Source: Aphidius gifuensis (lineage: Eukaryota > Arthropoda > Insecta > Hymenoptera > Braconidae). Taken from it: a stretch of 64,000 bases of DNA. The position numbers and the translations under genes were made by a program. The stretch is taken from positions 17,118,963 to 17,182,962 of the forward strand of contig NC_057792.1 of assembly GCF_014905175.1 (NCBI RefSeq), written 5' to 3'. Below are positions 37,601 to 51,100 of this stretch, piece by piece (the stretch's first letter is position 1; every line of letters begins with the position of its first letter). The notes under the pieces are model-generated. The model was given only the letters and a program-made list of their open reading frames with translations, did not search any database and was not told the DNA's origin.

Positions 37601-40600
37601 ACTAACACTGAATTTAAATTCAACTTATATCTAGGCCCAATTGCCATTTTTATTATCATGTTAAAACTACAAGTTTTAGTTGAATTAACTATATTAAATT
37701 ACCACTAAAAAAGACATATTCAACTTTACACTTATTTTATCTCATTTAAGATGAATTAAATTAATAAAAATAAACATGATGAATTATGTAAAATCAAATT
37801 AATTTTAGTGAATACGTGTTGGACAATGTGATAAACCTTTTTTATTTTTTATTTTTTCCCCAAGACCCTTTGGTCTTTTGTGTAGAAATAAATAGAAAAA
37901 CGAGTGAGTCACTTGTAAACAGCCTGTATAGAAGCACTTTCTTTTCATTCATATAAAAAAAAAAAAGCTCCAAGATTTTCTCCAGTACATTTTGGGCAAG
38001 AACATTTTATTTTTTGAACGAGTTTTTTTGAAAAATATAGTTAAAAAATTTATTAAATAAACTTATAAAATTATTGATACTTAAAATACATGTATGATGA
38101 GTTTAGATTTTAAAGCAATTAATTTTTAAAATATAATTATTGATTATATAATTATTAATTAGCTAGAAAATAATTAGAGTATATTGGTGTTATGTATAGT
38201 CCACCACACAGTGAGATCAATTTAAATTTAATTAAAATTAAAAAAAAAAAAAAAAAGAAATAGGAGAAATGAGAGATGAGTAACACAGCCGAGTGCATGA
38301 GAATCTACTGATAATTGAAAATTAAGCTCAACGCAAAAGCACCAGCCTGAACTCAGAGAAACAACAAAATAAATTGCCTCTATTTGTATTTGAGAATACC
38401 ATTGAATGCCCACTGATAATCACATTTGTGATATATACACAAACAACAGTCGTATTGGCATTTAATAAATAAAATAAAAAATAGAAAATAAGCTTTATCT
38501 CAACACTGATAAATAATACTATTAAAAATTGCAATTAATATATTTAATTGAGATATAAATTAATAATTCAAAAGATTCAATTTTTTATTTATTTTATATA
38601 TTTGAATGAATACTTGAACTAATATAAATTGCACTTTCAAAGACCATAACGTCTGCCAAAAAAAAGAAAAAAAAATTAAGAAAAAGAACTGACAAATTAA
38701 TCTTCGGTTCTTGCTTTTTCAAGTGTAATGGAAAAGTTCATAGTAAAACGGACAAATTAAAGCTTGCAAAACCAATTCAATTCTTTACACTGCTATCCTT
38801 GACAACTCCTTGAAATTATTTTATATAAATACAAAAAAAAATAAAATAAATAAACAGTAGAGTCAATTAGTCTAACGTCAATTATTATTATTTTTTTTGT
38901 TTTATTGTATCTGTATTTTTTTGTAATTCCCAAAAGTAAAACTTTTATATATTTAAACAATTTTTATATTGAACTGGATAAAATTTTTACTCCCTTGAAA
39001 CACATCCAGACAAACTATATAAAAAAACTTTCCTCATGTGTGAATTAATTATTTACCTCAGGGACTGTATTAAAAAGGAAAAAAAAATAAGAAAGCAGAT
39101 GTTATCATGTGGGAGCTTTAAAAAATTAAATTTTATCTTGATGAAATAAGTAAGGGAATATTACTTCATAGACAATAAATATGTGGAGAAAAAATTTATA
39201 TATTTTTATATGAAAAATATAAAAGGGGGGGTTGTATTTGGTTAGGGTTGTATAAGGTACTTGAATGAGGGGTAGATATGTGGAATATAACCACAGCTAT
39301 GCTTGAATTCTCGGAGTAGTTTACCACACTGGATAGACACTGCAACAAGAACCGTCTCCATTTCTGACTCATTTTACCCTAGCGCATGCTTGTGGTATGT
39401 ATTCGTGTTACGAATAAAGCATAAATTTACTTGGTTATTTTATTTATTTATTTTTGTTTCTCAAATTTTGCCCACCATCTCCCTCATCAGTTCACATATT
39501 TTCAGAGAATTTATTAATTTGTTTAAAGTTAAAATTTAAAAACAATAAAAATTTATAATTTAAGATAATAGTCGATAGAAAAATACTTTGAGCTTTTAAT
39601 TTAATATCTTTAAAAAAATAAGAATAGACTTTTAAATTTTTTTTGTATTATTTTACATCTTATATGGCTATTTATAAAATTTATAGTTTAATAATAAACT
39701 ATCATTCAACTTGGCTTTAGTAAACAAGTACTAATGGTAAATATTTTCTAAAAGTTTGAGTATATTTTTTTTTCATTTTATTATATTTTTTATTTACAAT
39801 TTTTCAACGTCAAAGATGACGTTATAGTAAAACCTTGACAAAGTTATTAATTTGTTTTTATATTATCAAAGATTTTAAATTTTTCATGAAAATTTTTAAG
39901 TTAAAAAATTGAAAAAAAAAAGTCTTTAGTAACATTTGTTTGTGAGAGTGTTGTGGTTTGTCTTGAATTGAGAAATAAGTGGTTTCAAAAACTCGACAGC
40001 TTTGGCCAGCCAACAACATTAAACACGCTGAAGGTTGCCCTTTCTACACTTGTCTTTGTCTTATTCACATCGACAAAGACTATTGTACCATCAAGTTGTT
40101 TGCGGCTAGTCTGTGGATTGCCTACTAGACAAGCTTCAAATACATTGACTAAGCAAAATACTAAACAAACATAATATCACTATATATCAAATTAAATTAC
40201 ATCAATAATTATTGATAAGAATAAAATAAATAAAATTAATTCATTCAAAAAAACCAATTAATTAAATAATTGTTGTATTATTTAGTTGAAAAATTTACTA
40301 AATTAGATCATTTTTAATTAGTTTATCTGTATTGAATTTTACTCGGTAATATATTTAAATTAAGTTTTAAAAATAAATAGATGAACAAGTCTAATTTCAT
40401 GGTAGACGATAAATTTTCATTGTCCGAAGGTAATATGGTTTTTTTTTTTTGTTTTTTTATTCTCTGGAAAATCCAGAGAGACTAGGCGTCTTAAAGTTAA
40501 TATTGTGGTTTTTTTTATTTATTTATTTTCCAGGTGAATTGAAGCAGTTTATTATTAACTTTGTAAAAATGCAACATCTAATTTTTTTTTTTTTTTTTTT

Positions 40601-43600
40601 TCATATAAGTCTTGTCTTTCAACTTTTTTGTTTATATATTTACTTTTTTTTTGAAGTCACTATTTATATATCTTCATAAAAATCTTATCATCTTGTCCAC
40701 CAAGATATTTTTTGATTAAATCCATTTTTTTTTTTTCCTTTTTATTTTACACCCCTTACAATATGCTTGAGCGTAAACAGGCATCTTGTCATTTACAGCC
40801 AAGATGCCAGTACAATGAACTCTTTATGAAAATTCCAACTCATCATGCATTTATGATCCCATAAATATAAAAAATAAATCCTCATTAAATTCATATATTT
40901 TTTATTATCCATTTTTTATACTATCGAGTTTAAATTTTATCTGTATAATTATTTTTTTTTTTTTTGTAAAATACAAAATACTTTTTATATTGTCAATTTT
41001 TTTTTTTTTTCTTTTTTGAAATCATTATTCAGCAGAATATATTTGACAAACAAATTTCCATATGTCGATGTGACAGATCGTATTTCAAAATGTACAAATA
41101 CACCCTTCAGAATTTTTAAAAGTTGAAAAAAAAAAAATAAAAAATGTTATTCTTGACTGTGAATAGAATGTCAATAAAATAAATTATTTATATGTAAAAA
41201 AATAAATAAAATAGTATTTTTAAAATGGAAAAATAATTATTATTTAATTTATGATAAATTAAAGATGATATTGCTTTAGTGGATATTTTTTTCAAGTTAT
41301 TTTTGGGACTATTATTTAGCTGATAAATATAGTATTAGGATTTTCCGATGTGAATAATAGAATAATAATTTTGCTTCTAGTTGAAATAATTAATTGATAT
41401 ACTGATTGTGTAGAGAAACTAAAATATTTTTGAATCTGTAATGCTGATTTGTAAATTATAATTTATATAACTTTTTGTTTAGAAAGGATTACGATTTAAT
41501 TTACACCGATAAACTCATGCAAGATAATGATTATTATTTATACTCAGATATTTTTATTTTGTTGAACATTAATTTTAAATGTCGAAATTTTTATTCGAGG
41601 ATTTATAAATAAAATAATATTGATTGATATCACGTGAAATAAATTTATTGTACTATCGATTTACTAGGGATTAAACTTGTCATTTGGATTTTTTTTTTAA
41701 ATCTGTACAAGTATATGAAAACAAAAAAAAACCCTAAATATAATTTTTTTTATTTTATTTGTGTTTTTAACTGACTGACAACATTTTGTATTATTTTTTA
41801 TACGGATTTTTTTTTTCGGAGCAAAATCTCGCTCATTTCTCAAATTGATTAATGGACCTCATACCAAAACAGCTGGCTTCGCTTGAGTCATTTTTAAAAT
41901 CGTCGTGTTGCCACTTTGAAAAGAATAAAAAAGTTGAAAAAATTCCAATAAATTAACCTCGGTTGTATGTCGATGGTAAAGAAATTAGTCAAAGACATAT
42001 TTCAAAATTTAATAACAGATAATATACAGAAAATTAATAAACTCTTCAAGCATAAAATTAATTAAAAACTCAATTCAAACAACGACATAAAAAAAAAAAA
42101 ATTAACAATATGAATTTTAATAAAAACTTATTTTAAAAAAATGAAAACAAATAAATGATCATATATGTATTGACGATAAAATATTTTTTTCAACATGAGA
42201 TAAATGTCAACTTGAAGAAGAGTAAAAATAAATAAACAAAAAAATGTTAGTATCGCGTGTAATCTATACATCACGTTGTTGAAGAGAGCAGAGTAAAATT
42301 TTCGTCGTCGGGCGGTGGCTCTCACCGGGGGAAGTAATTTTAATATAGAAGCTTGTTCATTCTAGTTGAAGGGGAATTATTCTGGTATACATCTAACAGC
42401 AATAGCAGGGTGAATAAGTAGAAGCCGGATGCCATCACGTCGAATGAGAGAAAGAAATAAAAATATATAAAAAAAAAATATCACTACTTGAAAAGTTAAA
42501 GAAATAAAAAAAAAAAAGCTCTACCTAGTTTTATGTGAAACCACCCATCAATTTCAAAGGTCCTCGGTCAATTTAATGACTCATATATAATAAAACTACA
42601 TTTAAATCAAAAACCCACCCAAATAATACAAAGAAAAAGGAAAAAAAAAAAAAAAATTAAATTTGAATTTTTCAGCTCAATTAAAAGTGTATTCTTAAAT
42701 TTATTTTATCCCATCACATTGACAAATTGTATATCGATAATTAGATTCAACTTGAAGTACTGCAATTACGTAAAAGTGTAATACTACAACGATTGACAAT
42801 AACCTTGCATATATAAACCAGATCACACCCTTGCCACCTTTCCAATATATTATTATCATCACACTATGTATCACCCACTCTCTTTCTCTCTCTCTCATAC
42901 ATGGCATTTTAAATGTCCAGTGTTATAAAGATAAAGTGAGATAAACACCCCACGGGTGAATTGTCTTTGTTGATTACGTTTTGAGGGTTGTTTGTATTTA
43001 GGAAGCCATCAACCCTTAATCGCATTCCTTCTCGCCTCGGGAGATTGTACCATCTATATACACCGTCTACCCCCTTCAATACACCATCAACAAATTCTCC
43101 TTCCTCAATTCTCTCGCTTTTTTTTATTTTTTCGTTTCTCTCTCTCTTCTATACTCTGTTGAATTGTATCCACCATCCGGCAAACATCCCCTGAGACATG
43201 CTATACATTGTACTCACGTCGAGCCATGCAAGAAGAATGATCATAGTTTGAAGAAAAAATATATATATATTATAAATAATAATAATATAATAACACCCCT
43301 TTTTTTTAAATATATATATACACAAGAGAAATAAATTTGAATATGAATTATTATACCTTAGATCAAATTTTCTCTCCAATTCTTATTTTTATTTTCTTCT
43401 ATTTTGATGTATACGTGTTTTATTTTTAAATTTTCAGTAGTATAGGTGTAAAAATAGTCAGACAACAAAATTTTCACACGCAAATGATAATTTTTTTTCA
43501 AGTTTTAGCTCTATGTTTTCACTTACACTGTATACCACTGACATTTTACATTGAGCGAAAAACTTTTTGCCACCATTGAGTGTATACAGCCTGACCGAGG

Positions 43601-45133
43601 CGAATAATTAAGACCAATTAATATTCGCTGCTCGTTGTTCCAACCTCGCCCATTTGACGAGTGAGAAGGCAAATGTAATATAGAGAAAGAGAAAAAGAAA
43701 AAAAAAATACACGCAGCAGAAGGGGCTAAAAGTTTTTCTAAAAAGAAAAAAATAAAAAAAGTGAATACAAAAATATTTCAGGCTAAATTCTCTCCCTCTT
43801 TCTCTTATTATTTTCTCGGGTATTTTTTTCTCTTTTTAATTATCCCCCAAATGGAAAATATATGTGTGCATGCAATTCCAATAAAAAAAAATATATAATA
43901 TTTGATGAGAATCATGTGAGTCTGTCAGGTACAATTATGCAATTTAATATTTTTTACTCCTAGTTTTAAACTCACACTCAGTAAATTTGTCTACCTTTTA
44001 TTCTCTATCAACAATTTGTTAAAATCGAAGGGCAAATTTATGGTTGAGTGAAAGGGTGTGCCAAGCTTAACGTCCCATGCGTGAAATCAACATTCACAGA
44101 AATAAATTCCACTGGTATATACAACCTGGTTTATTCGCATTCTCTTTCCCTATCTTGCCCAAATAAAAAAACCACCCCTCATTTTTTATTTTTGTTTTTA
44201 ACGTCAAACATTAGCATCAGTAAATATATATAGCTGTGTATGATGTGTAGGGTAAAATAAAAAAATAGTCAGGCTGACTCGGGTATTTGTGGTTGACTCT
44301 AAATCATTTTATTTTATTTTTGCAACATGCGAATTTTATTTTACTCTATATAGATATGTGACCCACACAATACTTTTGTGTCTACTGACCCGACTAAATT
44401 TTCACTTTCAGCTTGTCTGATCAAATATACAACACGTATCTTTATCTACTTCAAATACATTTTTTTATTATTATTATTTTTTCCACTTTTTATCAGGAAA
44501 AATATTCATCTTGCAATTTTTTTTTTTTTACTCTATTCTTTGGAAAAATAAGATATATCAAAAATAAATTTTTTCAATTTTTTTATAAACTTTAAAATGT
44601 CGATAAAATAATTTATATAAAATCGTATACTTTTAACCATATAGAAAAAAAAAAAAAATAGTGTGACAGCATTGTAGCTCAGTGAATAAAAAGGATCATA
44701 TGGTGTTTTTTGGTATTTCATATATATAAAACACTTCACTTCATAATATACAAAAAAAGACCGAGACTTTTTTTTTTTTTTTTCTATTTTAGCATTCTGT
44801 CTTTTACGTTCTTGACTTTGTTGAAGTGAAAAATTTTTTTTTTCTTCTATATTCCCTTCAAGTTTTCTTTGTGTATTCATACACTCTCTCTTTCTTTCTC
44901 TACACTTACTTTGGCTTCTTCAGTGTCCCTCTTAACTGTATCTGTCTTATTTTTTTTTTTTATTTTTACTCTTCACACTATTTTTATATATCTATATAAG
45001 TATTATTATCATGATTATAATTTTTTTTCATACTTGAAAACGCCACAGGACCATCTCGGTGGTATACACTTGTGGCAGACGCGAGAGAGGAGCGTCGACC
45101 TTTGATGATATAAATTCCAGTGATACTACAAGC

Positions 45134-45174
<41 letters not shown>

Positions 45175-48100
45175 AAAAAAATAGAAAATCTAAAGGGGGA
45201 TCGGATGTTGGCAAAATTGAGGAAGAGGACAACTAAAATAAGGGAAGAAAAGAAAAGGAAAAAAAAAAAAGAAAATAAGCAGAGGGTTGATGGCAAGTTC
45301 AGACGCACAGACTTTGACTCGCATTACTGGAATGACGCGATGCAAAGCATGCCATTCTTGTCTACATGCCAAACATGCGACAGTCACAAAAGCATATTAT
45401 ATACATTAATGTAAAATAATTTCAAATATAGAGTTTATAATGAAAGTGGGGATAATGATAAGGATAAAATGACGATAATAACAATAAGTATAAGTTAAAA
45501 TTAAAACAAGAGAGAAATGTAAACTTTTGTGTAGTAAAAGAACAATGGTTTTTGTTAAAATTCAGGAGGATCCAATTATGTCCAGTTGGACAGAGAGTCC
45601 TTTTCACTTCACATCTCTCATTTTCTATCTAATTTTTTTTTATCCATCAAGAAAAGACAAAAATAAAAAAACAAACTAGTCTTTAATTTCATTATTCACT
45701 CATACTAAAATCTTTTTTATTAAATTAAATTTACTGTATATATATAAACTTGGAAATTTGTGTTTTTAAAAAAAAATAAAATATATAATTAAATGATTAA
45801 TTATGTACATTGAATTGATGTAAATTAAATAAAGTTAAATTTGTTTGTTTTTTAAATTTGTGAATAAATATATTTTATTTTTTCTTCTTTGGGAATATAG
45901 AGGGAAAGTCTAAACCAATTTGTCACACCATAATGGAAGACTGCAGATGAACACTACCACATGATCGGTGAGCTTCGGAAATTAGGTACGTGGAGTTATA
46001 CCCGGATTGTTGATAGTGAAAAGAGAGAAAGAAAGAGAGACAGAGAAAAAAAAATAGTGATTGTACAATCGGGACATGAGCCACAGGGGATAATTAAAAA
46101 ACCTATGGGATCGAGACACATGAAAATCCATCTCAACTGTCTGCTTTTTGTATTAAAAAGAATTTTGTTTAAATTGAGAATATAGTTCATCAATTAATAT
46201 TTCTTGATAAAACTTGAAAATTTAAATTAAATTTTATTATAAATTGTTTGTAAATTATTTATTGAATAATTGATGATTTATTTATATATATTTTCCTGTA
46301 TCAATGAACATTTATTATTTATTATTTACCCTTTTAAGATAATTAAGAAATATAAAAATATTTAATTTAAAAATCAAATTAAATTTATCAATAAGGTAAT
46401 TGAAATGTTTTTTTTTTTTTTAATTATTATTTATTTAATAATAATTTGATTTATTTATTTATTTTTTGTGCTATCCCAGAATATACATTTTTCGGTAGAT
46501 AGATTATCTTATACATTTTTCCTTTTGTTATATATACTATTTTAATTTTCTTATTTTATATTTAATAATTACCCAGAGCGTTAAATTTTTCATTTTTATA
46601 TATATATTTTTTTAACATTTAATTTATATTGTTGGTTTATTTTATTTGATTTTAGTTCTAATTCTGTTTTTTTAATTTTTTTTTTTTTTTTTTTTTGCTT
46701 GCTTTTATATTTGTATATTTTCAAAAAATTTCAAATAATATTTTATTATTTGATTTATAGCTTTTTAGCAGGTTATAATTTTTAATGAATAATTATAAAT
46801 TTTTAATAAATATATTATTTTATACTAACAAAAATATTGACCCATCAGCTGATTATATAAATCGATAATTGACTGCAATCGCTGACTATTACTTGTCCTG
46901 ACCACAACCGTCATACTCACAACTCCAGCAACTACCGCAATTTTCGTATGTTTCGCATTTTGCACTGATATATTGATCGGCTCCACCTCGATAATGAGGA
47001 CTTTCTGTGTAACACCATGCACTCTTATCCGGTCGACAGTATTTCCAACATCTGTTTTCGTGACATCCAAAGTCCATACATTCAGATGACATCGAGTTAT
47101 TTGGCTCATAAGATTGATCATTAGATGTATCAGTTTTTATATAATTGAATTCAAAACAAATAATTATTAAAAAAAGTAAATATGCAAATGTAAATTTCAT
47201 CTTTAATTTTTTTTTTTTGAATTATTAAATTTTCAATATTATTTTACGTCTGAAAATAAACAAAAAATAGACTTATTATTTATTATTATTATTAATAAAA
47301 ATAGCTTGTAACTTACTTGTTTTTGATGTATTGTTATTAACTTTTAAAACTTTTAGAACGACTACTTCATTGTCTTCTTTATAAATACCTTTTTTTATCG
47401 ATATTTTTAACTAATCGTTTTATTACGCAACAATAGATACAAGGAAATATATTGGAAAATAAATAACAACAACAACATTGCTGTTATCTAAATAATTGTT
47501 GTTTAATTAATTTTTTTTTCTTTGCGTTTATCAAACATTTTCAAATGAAAGGTTAAAGTATTTTATTGTCATATCAACTGCAATTTTCTATATCAAAAAA
47601 GATAAAATAAAACTATCAAACAAAGTATAATCCACGTGTCCAGAAGGTTATATAAAAAACAAATTATATTTTTCAAGGACTCGGGTAAATTGGAACTGAA
47701 TTTACTGTTTTTTTATTGTATTTTTTTTCAGTAAAAATTATTATCAATATTGTATTTTTAAAAAAATTTATACAATATTTTTTTTTCATACCGCTATTTT
47801 TAAGGATACTAATAATTTATTTTTCTTTTAAAATGCTTGTAATTCATCATTTTTCCTTTTAATTATACTTTGCATAAACAAATTATATAACATTTCAAGG
47901 AAAGGACAAAAAAAAAAGAAACCTTAAAAAATAAGGGTTTTATAATTGGCTATTATAATATTTACTTGCTATACTAATATTTATTTTTAAAAATAATAAC
48001 AGATTATAAATTTCAATAAAGGATTATCAATGCTGTTTTGGATGCATAATAATAATAGTGATGATAATAGCCTGATGATCAAAATATCACCCCTTGGAAT

Positions 48101-51100
48101 TTCATCACTGGGATCACGATTAATCTAAAATACCTTACATATTCGTAGTAGCAATATTATGGTGGAATATACAATAATATATACTGTTCAGCACTAATGG
48201 AGCTATCACTACTATTACAACTACTATATTGGAATTCTATATATCCATATTAACGCCATGATCGATATACACACAAGTTTATAAATTTGTATAATATACA
48301 CCTGGCTAATCAGCAACCGAGCAAGTTGAACTTGTTATTAAGACTCGTTAATACACAATGTATAAACATATTTTGAATTAAATAAATAGAGTTAATGAAA
48401 AAATAAATATTTAATTATTAAAAAACTAATTTTTATAACTTTTAGAAAAAAAAATATTATAATTAAGTTGAAAAAAATAAAAACTAGTTACATCATTTGG
48501 ATATTTCATATATTTATTTGAATTTTAATGATTAAAAAAATCTGTGTATATTTTTTTTCCCCTATTTTGTATGCATCACTACCCCAAGAAAAGCTCAAAA
48601 GAAAATTGACTCATTACTAATATTGAAAAGAAGATGTTCATGGAATAATTTTTCACTTGAAAAAGCATTTTAAATATCATTGCATTTTGAAACTAGAGAC
48701 AGTTTATAAAATATAATAGTCTATGTATGTATTCGTACAATTAATTCAGAGAAATATTAAGTAAAATACAGTTGTCATGATGGAGACAATAAAATTCAAT
48801 TAAATAATACTTCAAAAATAGCTTACAAATAAAAAGTTAGTAAAAAACAAGTTTTAAGATATAAAAAAACACTGAGAATGATGAAATACTTAATTAACAA
48901 GTTTTAAATAATTCAAATTGAACAATTAATTTTCAGTACTAATTAATTTGTATAAAAATAAAATTATAAACTCAGATATTATTTTTTAATCCACATTTCA
49001 AATTTAATAAAAAAAAAAATTATTAAATTTACACGACACGTATGTTACAATGTAAAAAAAAAATTAAACAAAGAATTTTTTTTCCTACGAAAAACCAGTG
49101 TAATTACACTTTCAGTATGTGAATATTTTCACTGTTGGCAAACGACAATGTCTGCATGTGACATGACGTCCGAACAAGTGCAACAAAATACCCCTCGTAC
49201 ATTAACACAACCCTTATTTTCCCATTACTAAAATAATTCTAAAAACATGAACCTACATTTTTTTTAATAATCATAATCGAATAAATAAATTGATTAATGA
49301 AAAAGAAAAATATTAAGATAAATGCATTTTTAAAAAATCATTTACAGTGAAATGGAGAAAATAAAAACTTATTTCTGATATCAGACAGTATAACGAATAT
49401 TTCGCATCCCAATAGACCATAACCAATCCCTGTCATTCACGTTAGAATAAAAAAAGAAAAAAAAGAAATTTTTTTTCATGTCTCATAGATATTCCCAAGC
49501 AATTTGAAATCGTGAAACGATTTTCAAGTTCTACTGTAAAACCTTTTTCGCTTGGAAGCACCGGAAGTAGATAAAATAAGAAAAGAGAACAAAAGTTTAA
49601 AAAAAAAGAAAAAGCAAAACATTAATATATTTGTTTAAATATTTGAGGGTTGAATATGAGCATGGTAAATTTATCTCACAATAAATTACAAGATGCATTA
49701 TTGTATATTTTTATGAATCACTGAATAAACATGTTCATCATTAAATAATTAATTTAAAAATAAAGGAAAAAAAAATATATACATTTATTAATGAACCAAG
49801 TCAATGCACAAGTGCAAATTTCCATGCTATTAAATCAAAAAAATTTAATGATCAGGTAGGAAAGTGAATGAGTCAAAAGAAAAAAAAGAAGAAAAAAAAA
49901 AACAGGGTGAGGCAAAATAAAAAATCACACAAGAGGGTGTAAAAACAAAAGTGGTAATTTTTAAAAGTTGAAGGAAAGTGTGTGTGTGTCTGTCATAAAG
50001 GGTAGAAACGTTATATCAAAAAAAATAAAATAAAATGAAAAAAATATTAGCAATTTTATTTTTATAAAAATTGTATAAACATTACTGGGTTATATTGAAA
50101 ATAAAATAAAAATTATTAAAGTTGAACTTAAGGCTTGATCGTAAATATTATTCGACATATTTTTTTAAAAATTTGCCTACGTGTTGGAATAATATACATT
50201 TTTATTTTCTCATTTAAACATTGTAAAATACATCCCTCTCGTTCTACAGATTTATTCGAGTTATTCTTTGTTCTTTTTTTTTTTTTATCATGATATATAC
50301 TTTTTTTCTTTTGGTTAAATCCTCTTTTCCATATAGAAATTTCTCTCAAGCTTTGGACACGATTCTCAACGAGTACATACTACTGGTTGTGACAAAGCCA
50401 GATTTAAGCTGCGCTTATACATTGAAGCTTTTTTCACAACTTTAGGGGTTGAGTTTACATATATATTTTTTAAATTTTTATACACGCTACACTATATTTA
50501 AAACCCAATCATTTCAGCATACGCATTTGACTAATAAAAAAAAATTTTAAAAGTCCTAATTGACATTTTTATTATGAAAATAATAATTTAGAGATTTTAA
50601 AAAAGAAAATAAATTTAAGAGATAATATTTGTCTTGATGATTGAGTATTGGATTAAAGCTTAAATAAATAAAAATTTACGTTTTATCAGTATTTTTTATT
50701 CTAGTGAATTTATTATTTAAATAAAAAATTTTATTTTTAAGATATTTTTGTACTGTAATAATTTGCAGGATAAGCAAATTGAATAAACCCTTGCTGATTT
50801 AAAAGCCAATTATTTTTTTCTTCTTTTTTTTATGCTTTATTTTATATTTTTTTTATATATATATATTCAACCCCTGTGTGTATTTGTTGAGAATGAAGGG
50901 AAGCTAATTCAAACTCATGTCTTTCAGCACCCCTCATATGCTTGTTATGTTTTTTAGTGTTATCATTGTGAGTGGTGATGAAACATCATTGGTGTTTATT
51001 CGATAATACTGAGACGAAATAATTGAGATATAAAATAAATATAAAAGAAAAAAAAAAAAAATTGTGAGGGGTGTAAAAACATTTAGACTCAATCAGGGAC

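Noticed and set aside
42988..43194. Serine/proline-rich plus-strand ORF of 68 codons
   Set aside because: It is composed of CT-rich sequence, with no homology signal and no splice or promoter context.
46825..47121. 98-codon ORF overlapping the nested Cys-rich gene
   Set aside because: It lacks a signal peptide and disrupts the cysteine pattern. It is a shifted-frame shadow.
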